From positions 5,828,001 through 5,892,000 of the forward strand of contig NZ_AP025518.1 in assembly GCF_022179545.1 (NCBI RefSeq): a stretch of DNA of 64,000 nt. The letters run 5' to 3'. The notes below the pieces were generated by a model. It searched no databases, was not told the DNA's origin, and saw nothing but the letters and a program-made list of their open reading frames with translations. Position 1 is the stretch's first letter, and the number at the start of each line of letters is the position of its first letter. Below are positions 32,911 through 41,996 of the stretch, piece after piece. The position numbers and the translations under genes were made by a program. The stretch comes from Mycolicibacterium fortuitum subsp. fortuitum (GTDB taxonomy: Bacteria > Actinomycetota > Actinomycetes > Mycobacteriales > Mycobacteriaceae).

Positions 32911-33375
32911 TCAGCTCCTCACGGTGGGGAAGGTGGATTCGTCCTGATCGTCGCCCTCCGGCTCGCCGGCCCGGCCTGCCGCATCGTCGATGCCGAACAC
33001 GGATCTGGTGAGATCACGCAGATCGGGCGCACCGTCGGCGATGTCGGACAGAGCCGGCATCATCCGGCGGCGTTCTTCGATCGGCATCATCAGGGCAGCC
33101 GACCGCTGCGCCACGAGTTGCGCCGCAGTCTGCGCGGCCGCGGTGACGTGGCCACCGAGCTCTTCGAGTTCGTATTCGTCGAGATAGGACTCGTCGATGA
33201 CGGTCTTGATGACATGACCGCGGGCGTCGACCGTCACCTCGACCAAGCCATCAGCTTCCTCAGCACTCGCGGTGAGCTGCGCCTGCTCACGCTGCACCGC
33301 GGCAATGTCGGCCATCTGCTCGGAGACCAGGGCCAGCACCTCGGTCATCTGATGCCGGAGGGCATCGTTGCTCAT
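32911..33375 (-). CDS. YbaB/EbfC-like protein of the toxin module (copy 1)
   Basis: A 154-residue YbaB-like protein: an N-terminal helix (MTEVLALVSEQMADIAAVQR), a strand pair (GLVEVTVDARGHVIKTVID), a long helix and an acidic tail ending FPTVRS. I start it at the ATG at 33375 (MSNDALRHQ) because this matches the paralogue at 14125-14565; the longer in-frame extension has no ribosome site and AT-rich coding. It is the first gene of the 19-kb minus-strand toxin operon, so the promoter must lie in the gap at 33376-33625. Confidence 0.78.
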   Translation of the reverse strand: MSNDALRHQMTEVLALVSEQMADIAAVQREQAQLTASAEEADGLVEVTVDARGHVIKTVIDESYLDEYELEELGGHVTAAAQTAAQLVAQRSAALMMPIEERRRMMPALSDIADGAPDLRDLTRSVFGIDDAAGRAGEPEGDDQDESTFPTVRS

Positions 33376-33625
33376 TCCGATCAGTGTTCCAGATCCGCAA
33401 AGGCGTCGCCATGTTCTTTGCCGAATTCGGTTATGACTGAGCATATTTGAGCCGCCAGACAATTTCGCAATGCGAAATAGCCATCGTCGCAACGGCACTC
33501 ACGGAGCAATTTGCCACTACCGCGTAGATAACCGAGACTTACTCGACACTCACAGCTAGCGGCCGGTAGCTCTCATCCCCTCGCGCGATTGGCGAGTCCT
33601 TTGCCTCGTGCGCGATGCACATTTG
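33376..33625. promoter_or_regulatory. Intergenic region before the toxin operon
   Basis: A gap of 250 bases separates the EspI-like gene stop (33626) from the first gene of the toxin operon. It is noticeably richer in A/T than the flanks between about 33410 and 33560. It should contain the toxin-operon promoter reading leftward. I could not pick out a convincing -10/-35 pair or terminator hairpin by eye, and see no RNA gene. Confidence 0.4.
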
Positions 33626-35080
33626 TCACCGGTACTGAGGCGCACCGCGCAGGCGGGGAAACTTCTCCGCCACGGCTGCCGCCAATTCGAGATAGGCCTG
33701 GAGGGTGGCCGGATCCAACAGGTCGAAGTCGACGTCGGCGCCCTCGGCCAGGTGGGGGTCGAACGGAATCATGTGTACAGAACGGCATCGGGCCTCGAAG
33801 TGTTCGTAGACCTTGTCCAGTTTGAGCTTCGCCGATCCCGGTCGCGACGCGCTGAGCACCACATGCGCTTCTCGGACCAGCGCGGAGTGCCCGTGTTGCA
33901 TGAGCCAGTCCAACGTCGCCGATGCGCTGCGGGCCGCGTCGATCGCAGGCGAGCTCACCAGCACGATCGCATGCGCCAGATCGAGCACGCCGGCCATCGC
34001 CGAATGCATGATGCCGGTTCCGCAGTCGGTGAGGATGATGTTGTAGTAGCGACGCAGGATGCTGATGGTGCGGCGATAGTCGGATTCGCCGAACACTTCC
34101 GAGACCGCGGGCTCCTGCTCGCTGGCCAGCACCTCCAGGCGGCTGCCTGCCATCCTGGTGTGGCCGCGCACGTCCGCGTAGCGCTCGATGTTCGGATCTG
34201 ACAGCAGGTCCCGTACGGTCGACTCGGTCGACACGTCCCGCACCCGTTCGGCCAGTGTGCCGCGATCCGGGTTCGCGTCGACCGCGATCACCCGGTCTTG
34301 GCGCATCATCGACAGGGCCGAACCCAACCCCAGCGTGGTGGTCGTCTTGCCGACACCGCCCTTGATCGACAGCACGGCGATCCGGAAGTCCCCTGCGATC
34401 GGCTGACGGATCTGGGCCAGCAGGTCATCGCGCTCGCGGTCCTTGCGTGACTCACCGGGATTCAACCGGCCGGCGCTGGCAAGGTGAACGGCTCGACGCC
34501 ACCCGGAGTGGGGCGCACTGCGCGCACGGTTGATGATTCCGGCGTCGTCGAGTGAGGGCGGCAGCGGTGAATACTGCGGTGGCTGGGCCGCACCCGGCGG
34601 TGGCAGAAAGCCCGGGGGTGGCAACGGAAACGGCGGAAGAGGTGGTGGCGGCACCGGCGGAGGTGGCGGCTGCGGCATGGGCGGCGGCTGCGGGTGCACT
34701 CTGGCCGCCTCGGGCAACGGCGGAATCGGGATCAACGGCTCGGGTTCCGGAGCAGCTTCGGAGACCGGCTCAGGGCGGCGTTGCTCGTCTAGTTCGAAGC
34801 GTTCGGCGAACTCCCTCGTTCCGATCGCGCTGTGCATCTGCCACGGCGGCGGGGCAAGCCGGCGAACAGGTGCGGCGGCGGGCGGCTCTGGCGCCGGCTT
34901 CTCGATGGCGTCGGTCACGTCGTCTGCCGGTGACTTCGCGGTATGGATCTGCCGGGCTGATCGTTGTGCCGCAATCTGTTCCAGCAATGCGGCGGCCCGC
35001 GCCTCCACCTCGTCCAATTCACCGGGTGCCAAGTCGTCGAGCGATGTGGGCTCGCCGATCGGCCGATTCTCGTCCGGCAT
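33626..35080 (-). CDS. EspI-like ATPase with Pro-rich N-terminus
   Basis: A protein of about 484 residues. Residues 1-175 are disordered and very Pro-rich (PPPPPVPPPPLPPFPLPPPG). A ParA/MinD-type ATPase domain follows: Walker A KGGVGKT near residue 240, VIAVDANPDRGTLAERV, then ILTDCGTGIMHSAMAGVLD and MIPFDPHLAEGADVD. This is the architecture of EspI (Rv3876), which affects ESX-1 secretion when ATP is low; a similar role here is inferred. I favour the ATG at 35080, which has AGGGGA upstream; a GTG at 35092 directly behind the mycP stop is the alternative. It follows mycP by a few bases in the mycP-eccD-eccC operon. Confidence 0.88.
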   Translation of the reverse strand: MPDENRPIGEPTSLDDLAPGELDEVEARAAALLEQIAAQRSARQIHTAKSPADDVTDAIEKPAPEPPAAAPVRRLAPPPWQMHSAIGTREFAERFELDEQRRPEPVSEAAPEPEPLIPIPPLPEAARVHPQPPPMPQPPPPPVPPPPLPPFPLPPPGFLPPPGAAQPPQYSPLPPSLDDAGIINRARSAPHSGWRRAVHLASAGRLNPGESRKDRERDDLLAQIRQPIAGDFRIAVLSIKGGVGKTTTTLGLGSALSMMRQDRVIAVDANPDRGTLAERVRDVSTESTVRDLLSDPNIERYADVRGHTRMAGSRLEVLASEQEPAVSEVFGESDYRRTISILRRYYNIILTDCGTGIMHSAMAGVLDLAHAIVLVSSPAIDAARSASATLDWLMQHGHSALVREAHVVLSASRPGSAKLKLDKVYEHFEARCRSVHMIPFDPHLAEGADVDFDLLDPATLQAYLELAAAVAEKFPRLRGAPQYR

Positions 35081-35092
35081 CTTTCCCCTCAC

Positions 35093-36475
35093 TCACCTGG
35101 TCCGTCGCCGGGCAGCAGCCACCGCTACCGCCGCCGCCATCAACGCAAGACACGCCGCGGTGACGGAGAAGACGATCCTGCGGGCCCGCACATTACCTGG
35201 ATCAGGTTGCGGTGGCCCGCCGATCGGTGAAGTGGCAGTGACATCGCGGCCGTCGGCCCCGTGCGGGAGCTGGTAGGTCAGCGCCGCGACCGGGTCCACG
35301 ACTCCATAACCCGTGGCCTGGTTGGGTCCATTCCCCGGGGTGCGGGCAGTGCGTTCGATGAGATCCTTGACCTGGCCCGCCGTCAGGTCCGGATACCGTG
35401 ACCGGATCAACGCCACCACCCCTGATACGAACGGCGCTGCGAAGCTCGTGCCGTTCAGCGGGGCCAACCCCTGCTGGCCCAGTTGGGCGTTGCTCAGACC
35501 CGGCCCGGCCGGGTCCAGCGAGGTGACCCGCTCACCGGGCGCGGCCACCGCAACCCACGGTCCGTGCAGGCTGAAGTCGGCCGGGGCGGCCGATGTGGTC
35601 ACGGCTCCGACCGTCAGGACGTAGTCGGCGAACCAGGCCGGGCTGGCGATGGTGCTGACGGTGTTCCAACCGTTGTGCAGCGGCTGGTTCGGATCGGTCA
35701 TGTCGTTCTGCGCGTTGCACATGCTCTGGGAATTGAAGTTGCCGGCCGCGGCAACCACCACGACATTGCGTTCGTAGGCGTATCGCACCGCGCGACCCAG
35801 CTCGCGGTCGTCCAGTCCGGCCGATACCGGCGCGCACGCCACCTCGGACAGGTTGATCACCGTGGCACCGAGATCAACCGCCCGGGTGATCGCGAGTGCC
35901 AGCGTGTGCGTGTTTCCGTAGCCGACCGATGTGGCGTTGGGATCGTCGTTCTGGCCACTGGTCCTTCCCGCGGCGCTGTAGGCGCCGCTGTTCTGGCGGA
36001 TCGAGAGGATGGTGGCCTCGGGCGCAACGCCGGCGAAGCTGTCCCCCTCGGCGGGCACCGCGGCGATGATCCCGGCCACCAGGGTGCCGTGCGCATCGCA
36101 ATCGACCAGACCGTCGCTGCTCGACACATAGTCGCCGCCGGCCTCCAGCGCGGGAAGCCGAGGATGCCGGTTGACGCCGGTGTCGATCACCGCCACCCTC
36201 TGCCCGGCACCGCGGGAAAAGCGCCAGGCCCTGCGATATTCGAGCATCGCCTCCGCGCTGGTCTGCTTGGTGAAGTCGGTACCCGGCAACACCCCCGTCG
36301 GGATACCGCAGATCGCCTTCAGCTCGGTGGGCTGCGCGGGCGCGACTGGCCCGCTGGGCGGCGGCCCGGGTTCGACGACGGGCGGGGTCACCGCACCGGC
36401 CGGAGGTGCGCCGAAGCCCGCCAGCGCCACCGTTACGGCGACGGTCAGCACCGCCGCGTACCGCCGGACGCTCAT
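35093..36475 (-). CDS. mycP: Mycosin, ESX membrane-anchored subtilisin-like protease
   Basis: A 460-residue S8 protease. The signal peptide spans residues 1-27 (AAVLTVAVTVALAGFGAPPA). Catalytic Asp is in VAVIDTGVN near 97, His in DCDAHGTLVAGII near 128 and Ser in NGTSFAAPFVSG near 341. A single membrane helix at the C-terminus (IVFSVTAACLALMAAAVAVA) precedes a basic tail. Mycosins sit on the outer face of the ESX membrane complex and stabilise it; most have few known protein substrates. I start it at the ATG at 36475, which overlaps the eccD stop (ATGA). The long upstream in-frame stretch runs through eccD and is rejected. Confidence 0.95.
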   Translation of the reverse strand: MSVRRYAAVLTVAVTVALAGFGAPPAGAVTPPVVEPGPPPSGPVAPAQPTELKAICGIPTGVLPGTDFTKQTSAEAMLEYRRAWRFSRGAGQRVAVIDTGVNRHPRLPALEAGGDYVSSSDGLVDCDAHGTLVAGIIAAVPAEGDSFAGVAPEATILSIRQNSGAYSAAGRTSGQNDDPNATSVGYGNTHTLALAITRAVDLGATVINLSEVACAPVSAGLDDRELGRAVRYAYERNVVVVAAAGNFNSQSMCNAQNDMTDPNQPLHNGWNTVSTIASPAWFADYVLTVGAVTTSAAPADFSLHGPWVAVAAPGERVTSLDPAGPGLSNAQLGQQGLAPLNGTSFAAPFVSGVVALIRSRYPDLTAGQVKDLIERTARTPGNGPNQATGYGVVDPVAALTYQLPHGADGRDVTATSPIGGPPQPDPGNVRARRIVFSVTAACLALMAAAVAVAAARRRTR

Positions 36476-37917
36476 CAGCCGCCCAGCCGTTCGTACAAGC
36501 CGAGCGGCCACAGTGCCAGCGGGATCACCGCCGCCACAGCCACGTACTCCAGATACCCGGCAACCGGCCGCCATCGGTGGATCACCGAGGCCGCCACCAA
36601 CGTCGAGGCCGCGCCGCCGATGGCAATCACCGCGAGCAGGCCAACTCCGGTGAGCTGCAACGGCCACGCTCCGGCCTGGGCCTGCAAACAACTGGTCAGG
36701 ACCAGGCCGAGCGCGGGCACCGCAAGCGCGGCACGTTCCGGCCAGGTGGCCGCCCGACGGGCATGCAGCGCCAGCACCGAGGCGCAGGTGACAGCGAAGG
36801 CAAATGCCGGCCAGCCTGTTTCGACGCGCATCAGGGCACTCGCAGCGACGAGCGTCACCACTGCCGCACCCGCCAGCAAACCCGAGCGGGTCAGCACCGC
36901 TGACCGGACCCTGGCCCACACCTGCTCGGCACTGGGCATCTGCGTGCCAGAGGGAGCCGGTTCCACCGTCGTCGTGAACGGGTCGTCGGTGCGCGACGGG
37001 TCGGCCGGCGCGGCGGGATACCGGTCCAGTCGTGCCGTCAGCGCCGGCACAAGTAGACAGAAGTAGACCGCAACCACCGCGGCGACCGTGGCCACGACCT
37101 CGGCCGCCGCACCGAGCGCTCGTCCGCCGAACACCACCGCCCCGAAGCCCAGCAGCACCGCGGCCGCGACATAGGTCCAGTGGCCGGCCCGGATCAGCCG
37201 GTGACAGATCGCGGTGAGCCCCAACAACACTGCACACCCGCAGGTCAACCCGACGAAGCCGTACGGCGCAGCGAGCACCCAGCCTGCCGCGCTCCCGATG
37301 GCGATCACCGGCGGGCCGACCGCTGCGGCGATGTCGGCCCGGCCCAGCACCCTGCGCACGAGCGCGGCAGCCGCCACCAGCGTCACGATGGTCAGGGCCG
37401 CGCAGCCCATGATCACCGACCGGTGCGGCGACAACGCGGGGGCCAGCAGGAACACCACCCATACCGCCGAGCACAGCCACAACCCGGCGAAGGCCATCGT
37501 CGCTGCCGCAGTGGCACCCCAGGCGGCATAGGAAGCGCGGTTCAGCCTCGCCGCGGCGTCCACCACATCGTCGTACAGCGCGGGTGGCGACAACGCGCGG
37601 CGGGCCGAGAGACGCAGCAGCGCGCCGTTTTCCACCCCGGCCGCGCGCAGGCTCCGATCGGGATCCAGGGCATCGGCTCCACCGGCGCGGCTGAGCACCC
37701 AGAATGTCCGTCGCTCGTCGCGATCGGTCAGGTCCTCGGCGCGCTCGGCATCGCGGGACTTGATCAACCGGGCCAGTTCCGGCAGGAACGCCGCCACCGG
37801 TATGTCGGCCGGAAGCGCGACGTCGAGCTGGGTGCGACCCCCCACCACGGACACCCTGATCACCTCGGGCGCCGCCGACACCACGTGCACCTCGCGGAGC
37901 TCCTCGACCCCGGTCAC
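36475..37917 (-). CDS. eccD: EccD, ESX membrane-channel component (copy on minus strand)
   Basis: A 480-residue protein. An N-terminal ubiquitin-like domain of about 90 residues (VIRVSVVGGRTQLDVALPAD, then LPELARLI) is followed by about ten to eleven membrane helices. The last two are in GYLEYVAVAAVIPLALWPLG. EccD forms the bulk of the membrane raft of the ESX core, normally as a dimer beside each EccC. Start and stop overlap the neighbours (ATGA at 37914-37917 with eccC and at 36475 with mycP). A second eccD-type gene is present at 41997-43463; the two are only distantly alike. This copy has a long hydrophilic loop (PAAPADPSRTDDPFTTT) in the middle of the membrane region. Confidence 0.92.
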   Translation of the reverse strand: MTGVEELREVHVVSAAPEVIRVSVVGGRTQLDVALPADIPVAAFLPELARLIKSRDAERAEDLTDRDERRTFWVLSRAGGADALDPDRSLRAAGVENGALLRLSARRALSPPALYDDVVDAAARLNRASYAAWGATAAATMAFAGLWLCSAVWVVFLLAPALSPHRSVIMGCAALTIVTLVAAAALVRRVLGRADIAAAVGPPVIAIGSAAGWVLAAPYGFVGLTCGCAVLLGLTAICHRLIRAGHWTYVAAAVLLGFGAVVFGGRALGAAAEVVATVAAVVAVYFCLLVPALTARLDRYPAAPADPSRTDDPFTTTVEPAPSGTQMPSAEQVWARVRSAVLTRSGLLAGAAVVTLVAASALMRVETGWPAFAFAVTCASVLALHARRAATWPERAALAVPALGLVLTSCLQAQAGAWPLQLTGVGLLAVIAIGGAASTLVAASVIHRWRPVAGYLEYVAVAAVIPLALWPLGLYERLGG

Positions 37918-40900
37918 AGGTCAGGCATCCGGGACAGTTGGATCACGCCGCTTCGGGTGGTCCGGGAAACCAGCATTCCGCGGCCGGGAGGCATCGGACC
38001 GGCCTTGTATCCGCCGAACAATCCGCCCTCGTCCCTACTGCCGCTCATCACCAAACCGTTGCAGGACAGGTCTTTCAGGCGACCGATGATCGGATCCATC
38101 ATCGCGCGCCCGGCTCCGCCGCTGCGGCGGGCGACGACGACGCGCAGACCGATGTCGCGAGCCTGCGGCAGGTACTCCACCAGCGGGCCGAGCGGGTGGC
38201 TCAGCGATCCGCCCGGGATCAGGTCGTAGTCGTCGATCATCACGAACAGGTCGGGACCCGACCACCACGACCGCTCCTTGAGTTGCTGCTGGGTGATGTC
38301 GTTGGGCGGCAGCCGGTCTTTGAGCGCACCCGCCAGTGCCGTCATCAGATCGGTGCAGGATTGGGGCGCGGTGGCGTAGCCGCCGAGATACTCGTCCGGG
38401 ACGACGCCGAGCATCGAGCGCCGGAAGTCCACCAGGATGATCTTGGCCTCCACCGGGCTGGCGTTCTCCATCACGCCGGCCGCGATGTTTCGTAGCAGAC
38501 CGGTCTTGCCGCATTCGGTGTCGGCGAACGCCACCAGGTGCGGCTGCGAATCGAAATCCAGGACCACCGGGGCCAGTTCTTCCTCGTTGATGCCGATCGC
38601 GATTCGGGCCTTGCTGAGCTGCCCCGCATCGCGGGCCACCTTCACGACGTCGTCCCGGTCCACGTCGTGCGGCAGCATCCGCACCCTCGGCGCCTCGCGG
38701 TCCCCGTAGTGCGCGCGGACCGCCTCGACGGCGCCGGCCACGCCGGCGGGCAGATCCTCCACCGTCGAACTGGAGTCCAGCCTGGGCAACGCGATCAGGA
38801 TGTGCAGCCGTTCAGAGTTGATGCCGCGACCCGGTCGCCCGATCGGCACGAGCTCTGCGGACCGGCGGGCCACCTCACTGTCGATCGGATCGCCGAGGCG
38901 CAGTTCGACGCGGGTGCCGAGCATGTCCTTGACCGCGGGCCGGATCTCCATCCACCGCGACGCGGTGATCGCCAGGTGCACGCCGTAGGACAGGCCCTGG
39001 ATCGCCAGGGATTGGATCACCGCGTCGAGCGCCTCGAAGTCGCTCTTGATCGATGCCCAGCCGTCGATCACCAGCACCACATCACCGAATTTGTCTTGGC
39101 TCACCTCGCCTTTGGCCTTGCGCTGGCGGAAATCCCGCATGGATTCGATGCCGAGCTCACGGAACAGCTGCTCGCGAGACCGCAGCAGCCCGGCCACTTC
39201 GGCGACTGTGCGCCGGATCGCGTCGGCATCCATCCGGCCCGCCACCCCGCCGACGTGCGGTAACTTCGCCAGGCTCGCCAGGGTGCCACCGCCGAAGTCC
39301 AGGCAGTAGAACTGCAACTGCTCAGGAGTATGGGTGGCGGCCGCGGACAGGATCAGGGTGCGCAGCGCGGTGGACTTACCCGACTGCGGGCCGCCGACCA
39401 CCGCCACGTTGCCCTGGGCTCCGGACAGATCGACCATGAGCAGGTCCCGACGCTGATCGTAGGGCCGGTCCACCACGCCCATCGGCATCCACAACCGGCC
39501 GTTGACATTGGCCGGGGCCGACCAGTCCGATTCGGGCAGAAGCTCGTTCACCGCAGGACTGTCGTCGAGCGGTGGCAGCCACACCTCGTGGGCCGGTCTG
39601 CCGTGACCGCGCAGGCGGCTGACCACCATGCCGAGCAGCGTGGTCTTGGTGGGACCCGAACTGACCGGCTCGGCCTCCGGAACGTCGTGCAGTAGCGGCA
39701 CCCGCTCGGGTACCGGGTCCTTCTTGACCGGCGTCGCGGTGAACAGCTTGGGAGCGAGTGCTCCCAACTGGGTCACCCGCCCGGTGCGCGCCGCCACTCG
39801 CGGCTTGACGTACTCCCCGGAGACATAGCACGCATTGAACCGGATCGGTTCGGCCGCATCGCATTTGAGGAACGCCGAGCCGGGCACGCTGGGCAGGTGA
39901 TAGGCGTCGGGTACGCCGAGCACGCTGCGCGATTCACCCGCCGAGAACGTCTTGAGACCGATCCGGTACGACAGGTGCGAATCCAGACCGCGCAGCTTGC
40001 CCTCCTCCAGGCGCTGTGAGGCCAGCAGCAGATGCATGTGCAGGGAGCGGCCCAGCCGGCCGATCATCACGAACAACTCGGCGAAATCCGGCTTCTGGGA
40101 CAGCAGCTCGGAGAACTCGTCGACCACGATGAACAGCGCCGGCAGCGGTTCGAGGTCGGCGCCTCCGGCCCGGGCCCGCTCGTACTCGGTGACGTTCGGG
40201 AAGTTTCCGGCCGCGCGCAGCAGTTCCTGGCGGCGGTTCATCTCACCGGCCAGCGCGTCCCGCATGCGGTCCACCATGGTCAGTTCGTCTTCGAGGTTGG
40301 TGATGATCGCCGCGATATGGGCGATCCCGTCCAGGCCGAGGAACGTCGCCCCGCCCTTGAAGTCGACCAGTACCAGGTTGAGCTGTTCGGGTGAGTGCGA
40401 CGTGATCATCGAGAGCACCAGGGTGCGAAGGAATTCGGACTTCCCCGATCCGGTGGCGCCGATACACAGACCGTGCGGCCCCATCCCGCCCTCGGCCGCC
40501 TCCTTGATGTCCAGTTCGATGGGCTGACCGTTCGGGGTGATACCGATCGGCACACGCAGCCGTTCACGGGGGGACCGCTGCCGCCACACCTGCTCGGGCA
40601 CGATCGCCGCGGCATCGGGAATCTTCAGCAACGCCATCAGACCCGGGTCGACCGCCCTCGAGTCGGCCTCCAGGCTGACGATGTGGGCGGCGTTCGCCGG
40701 ACGGTAGCGCCCGATTCGCCGTGCCGTCGTCTCCGCCTCGGCGACGGTGATCGTGTCCGGGGTCGCGAACCGCTCGACCCCCACCGCGGTGCGCGCTGCC
40801 ACGTCGTCGCCTTCGACGACCAGTTGCAGGCTGCGCCTTGCGGAGGCACCCGGGCGCAGGCCGTTCAGATCGAGCAGCGTCACACTGTCCAACCCGGCAT

Positions 40901-41912
40901 CGGTGATCAATTGCTCGTCGCCGGTGACGAATCCGTCGTCGAGGACGACGACGAGTTGTTTGAGTCCCTGGGTCGGCTGCGCATTGCGCGTGAACCGGCC
41001 GCGCTCCACCAGCTCGGCCGCGAGTGCGGTCTCCATCAGCTCCAGCGTCGGGAACAACAGCCGCATCGAACCCATTCCGTCGCGCGTCACCGAATGCTGC
41101 GCATGCGGCAGCCATTTGACCCAGCTCCAGTTCTCCCCGTCCGGGTTGGCCGTGACCACAGCCACCTGGACATGATCAGGTCCGTGAAAGGCGCACAGTT
41201 CCAACACCATCGAGCGCACCAACTGCCGCGCGAGCGCGCGATCTCCTTCGAACGTAATGGTGGGGAAAGCTCGCAGTGACACTGCGGTCGGCAGTGCGTG
41301 CACCACGGAATGGGTCTTGACGAACCGGCGCAGCGCCACCGTCGACACCGGTTCCAGGTCTTCGGGCGGTCCGGTCTCGGGAGCCATCAAGCGCGTCGCC
41401 AACCGGTGGGTTCCGATCCCGACCCGGATATGGCAGTAGTCGGCGTCGCTGGGCCGCCGCTCCCACATCCGACGAGTGCCCACCACGTCGGTCAGCGCCC
41501 GCGGATCAGGATGGCTCCACTCCAGCGCGGTACGTTGTTCGGCCCCGGTGGTATCGGCCTCCTCGCGAAGATTCGCCAGATAACTGAAGTAGTCCTTGCG
41601 TTCCTCGTTGAGCTCGGCGGCGGCTTTGCCATTCCGGTTCCCACCGCCCATGAACATGCCGACCATCGACATGATCATCATCATCGGAAAGAGCAGGAAC
41701 ATCGGATTTCTGGCCATGTCCCGGCCACCGACCGTGACCATCAACGCGATCATGCCGATGACCGCCACCAACATCACGAACGGCATCAGGCGCATCATCA
41801 GATTGCCCGGGATTGCCCGCGGCACTTCGGGCGGTGCGGCCAGGTTGACCTCGCCGCCGGGCATCCTCGGCGGCGCCACCCGAAGGCGGCGGACAAATCC
41901 CTGCGTACTCAA
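37914..41912 (-). CDS. eccC: EccC, FtsK/SpoIIIE-type ESX motor ATPase
   Basis: A 1332-residue protein in one piece. Two membrane helices lie near residues 40-90 (MLVAVIGMIALMVTVGG, MFLLFPMMMIMSMVGMF), then the DUF/stalk domain and three ATPase domains. The P-loops are GATGSGKSEF near 484, GGPQSGKSTALRTL near 839 and a degenerate DTECGKTGLLRN near 1129. EccC recruits Esx pairs at its last ATPase domain and powers export; the first domain is the essential one. Length fits ESX-2, -3 and -5 type single-chain EccC rather than the split ESX-1 form. It starts at the ATG at 41912 and is divergent from the second eccD. Confidence 0.96.
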   Translation of the reverse strand: MSTQGFVRRLRVAPPRMPGGEVNLAAPPEVPRAIPGNLMMRLMPFVMLVAVIGMIALMVTVGGRDMARNPMFLLFPMMMIMSMVGMFMGGGNRNGKAAAELNEERKDYFSYLANLREEADTTGAEQRTALEWSHPDPRALTDVVGTRRMWERRPSDADYCHIRVGIGTHRLATRLMAPETGPPEDLEPVSTVALRRFVKTHSVVHALPTAVSLRAFPTITFEGDRALARQLVRSMVLELCAFHGPDHVQVAVVTANPDGENWSWVKWLPHAQHSVTRDGMGSMRLLFPTLELMETALAAELVERGRFTRNAQPTQGLKQLVVVLDDGFVTGDEQLITDAGLDSVTLLDLNGLRPGASARRSLQLVVEGDDVAARTAVGVERFATPDTITVAEAETTARRIGRYRPANAAHIVSLEADSRAVDPGLMALLKIPDAAAIVPEQVWRQRSPRERLRVPIGITPNGQPIELDIKEAAEGGMGPHGLCIGATGSGKSEFLRTLVLSMITSHSPEQLNLVLVDFKGGATFLGLDGIAHIAAIITNLEDELTMVDRMRDALAGEMNRRQELLRAAGNFPNVTEYERARAGGADLEPLPALFIVVDEFSELLSQKPDFAELFVMIGRLGRSLHMHLLLASQRLEEGKLRGLDSHLSYRIGLKTFSAGESRSVLGVPDAYHLPSVPGSAFLKCDAAEPIRFNACYVSGEYVKPRVAARTGRVTQLGALAPKLFTATPVKKDPVPERVPLLHDVPEAEPVSSGPTKTTLLGMVVSRLRGHGRPAHEVWLPPLDDSPAVNELLPESDWSAPANVNGRLWMPMGVVDRPYDQRRDLLMVDLSGAQGNVAVVGGPQSGKSTALRTLILSAAATHTPEQLQFYCLDFGGGTLASLAKLPHVGGVAGRMDADAIRRTVAEVAGLLRSREQLFRELGIESMRDFRQRKAKGEVSQDKFGDVVLVIDGWASIKSDFEALDAVIQSLAIQGLSYGVHLAITASRWMEIRPAVKDMLGTRVELRLGDPIDSEVARRSAELVPIGRPGRGINSERLHILIALPRLDSSSTVEDLPAGVAGAVEAVRAHYGDREAPRVRMLPHDVDRDDVVKVARDAGQLSKARIAIGINEEELAPVVLDFDSQPHLVAFADTECGKTGLLRNIAAGVMENASPVEAKIILVDFRRSMLGVVPDEYLGGYATAPQSCTDLMTALAGALKDRLPPNDITQQQLKERSWWSGPDLFVMIDDYDLIPGGSLSHPLGPLVEYLPQARDIGLRVVVARRSGGAGRAMMDPIIGRLKDLSCNGLVMSGSRDEGGLFGGYKAGPMPPGRGMLVSRTTRSGVIQLSRMPDL

Positions 41913-41996
41913 CCTTCCCTCCCCGGAAGCCTCGGAGCCGGATGCTGGGTATTGTTCGAGTCGAGCAATCCCATTGCGCAGGAGGCCGACTGGATT
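41913..41996. promoter_or_regulatory. Divergent promoter region eccC / second eccD
   Basis: This gap of 84 bases between two divergent core genes must hold both promoters or leader regions. GGAGG at 41981-41985 is the ribosome site for the GTG at 41997. No clear -10/-35 pair could be fixed by eye. Confidence 0.4.

Noticed and set aside
35483..37066. 527-codon plus-strand frame across mycP and eccD
   Set aside because: Opposite to two well-supported genes; no motif, high Arg/His content.
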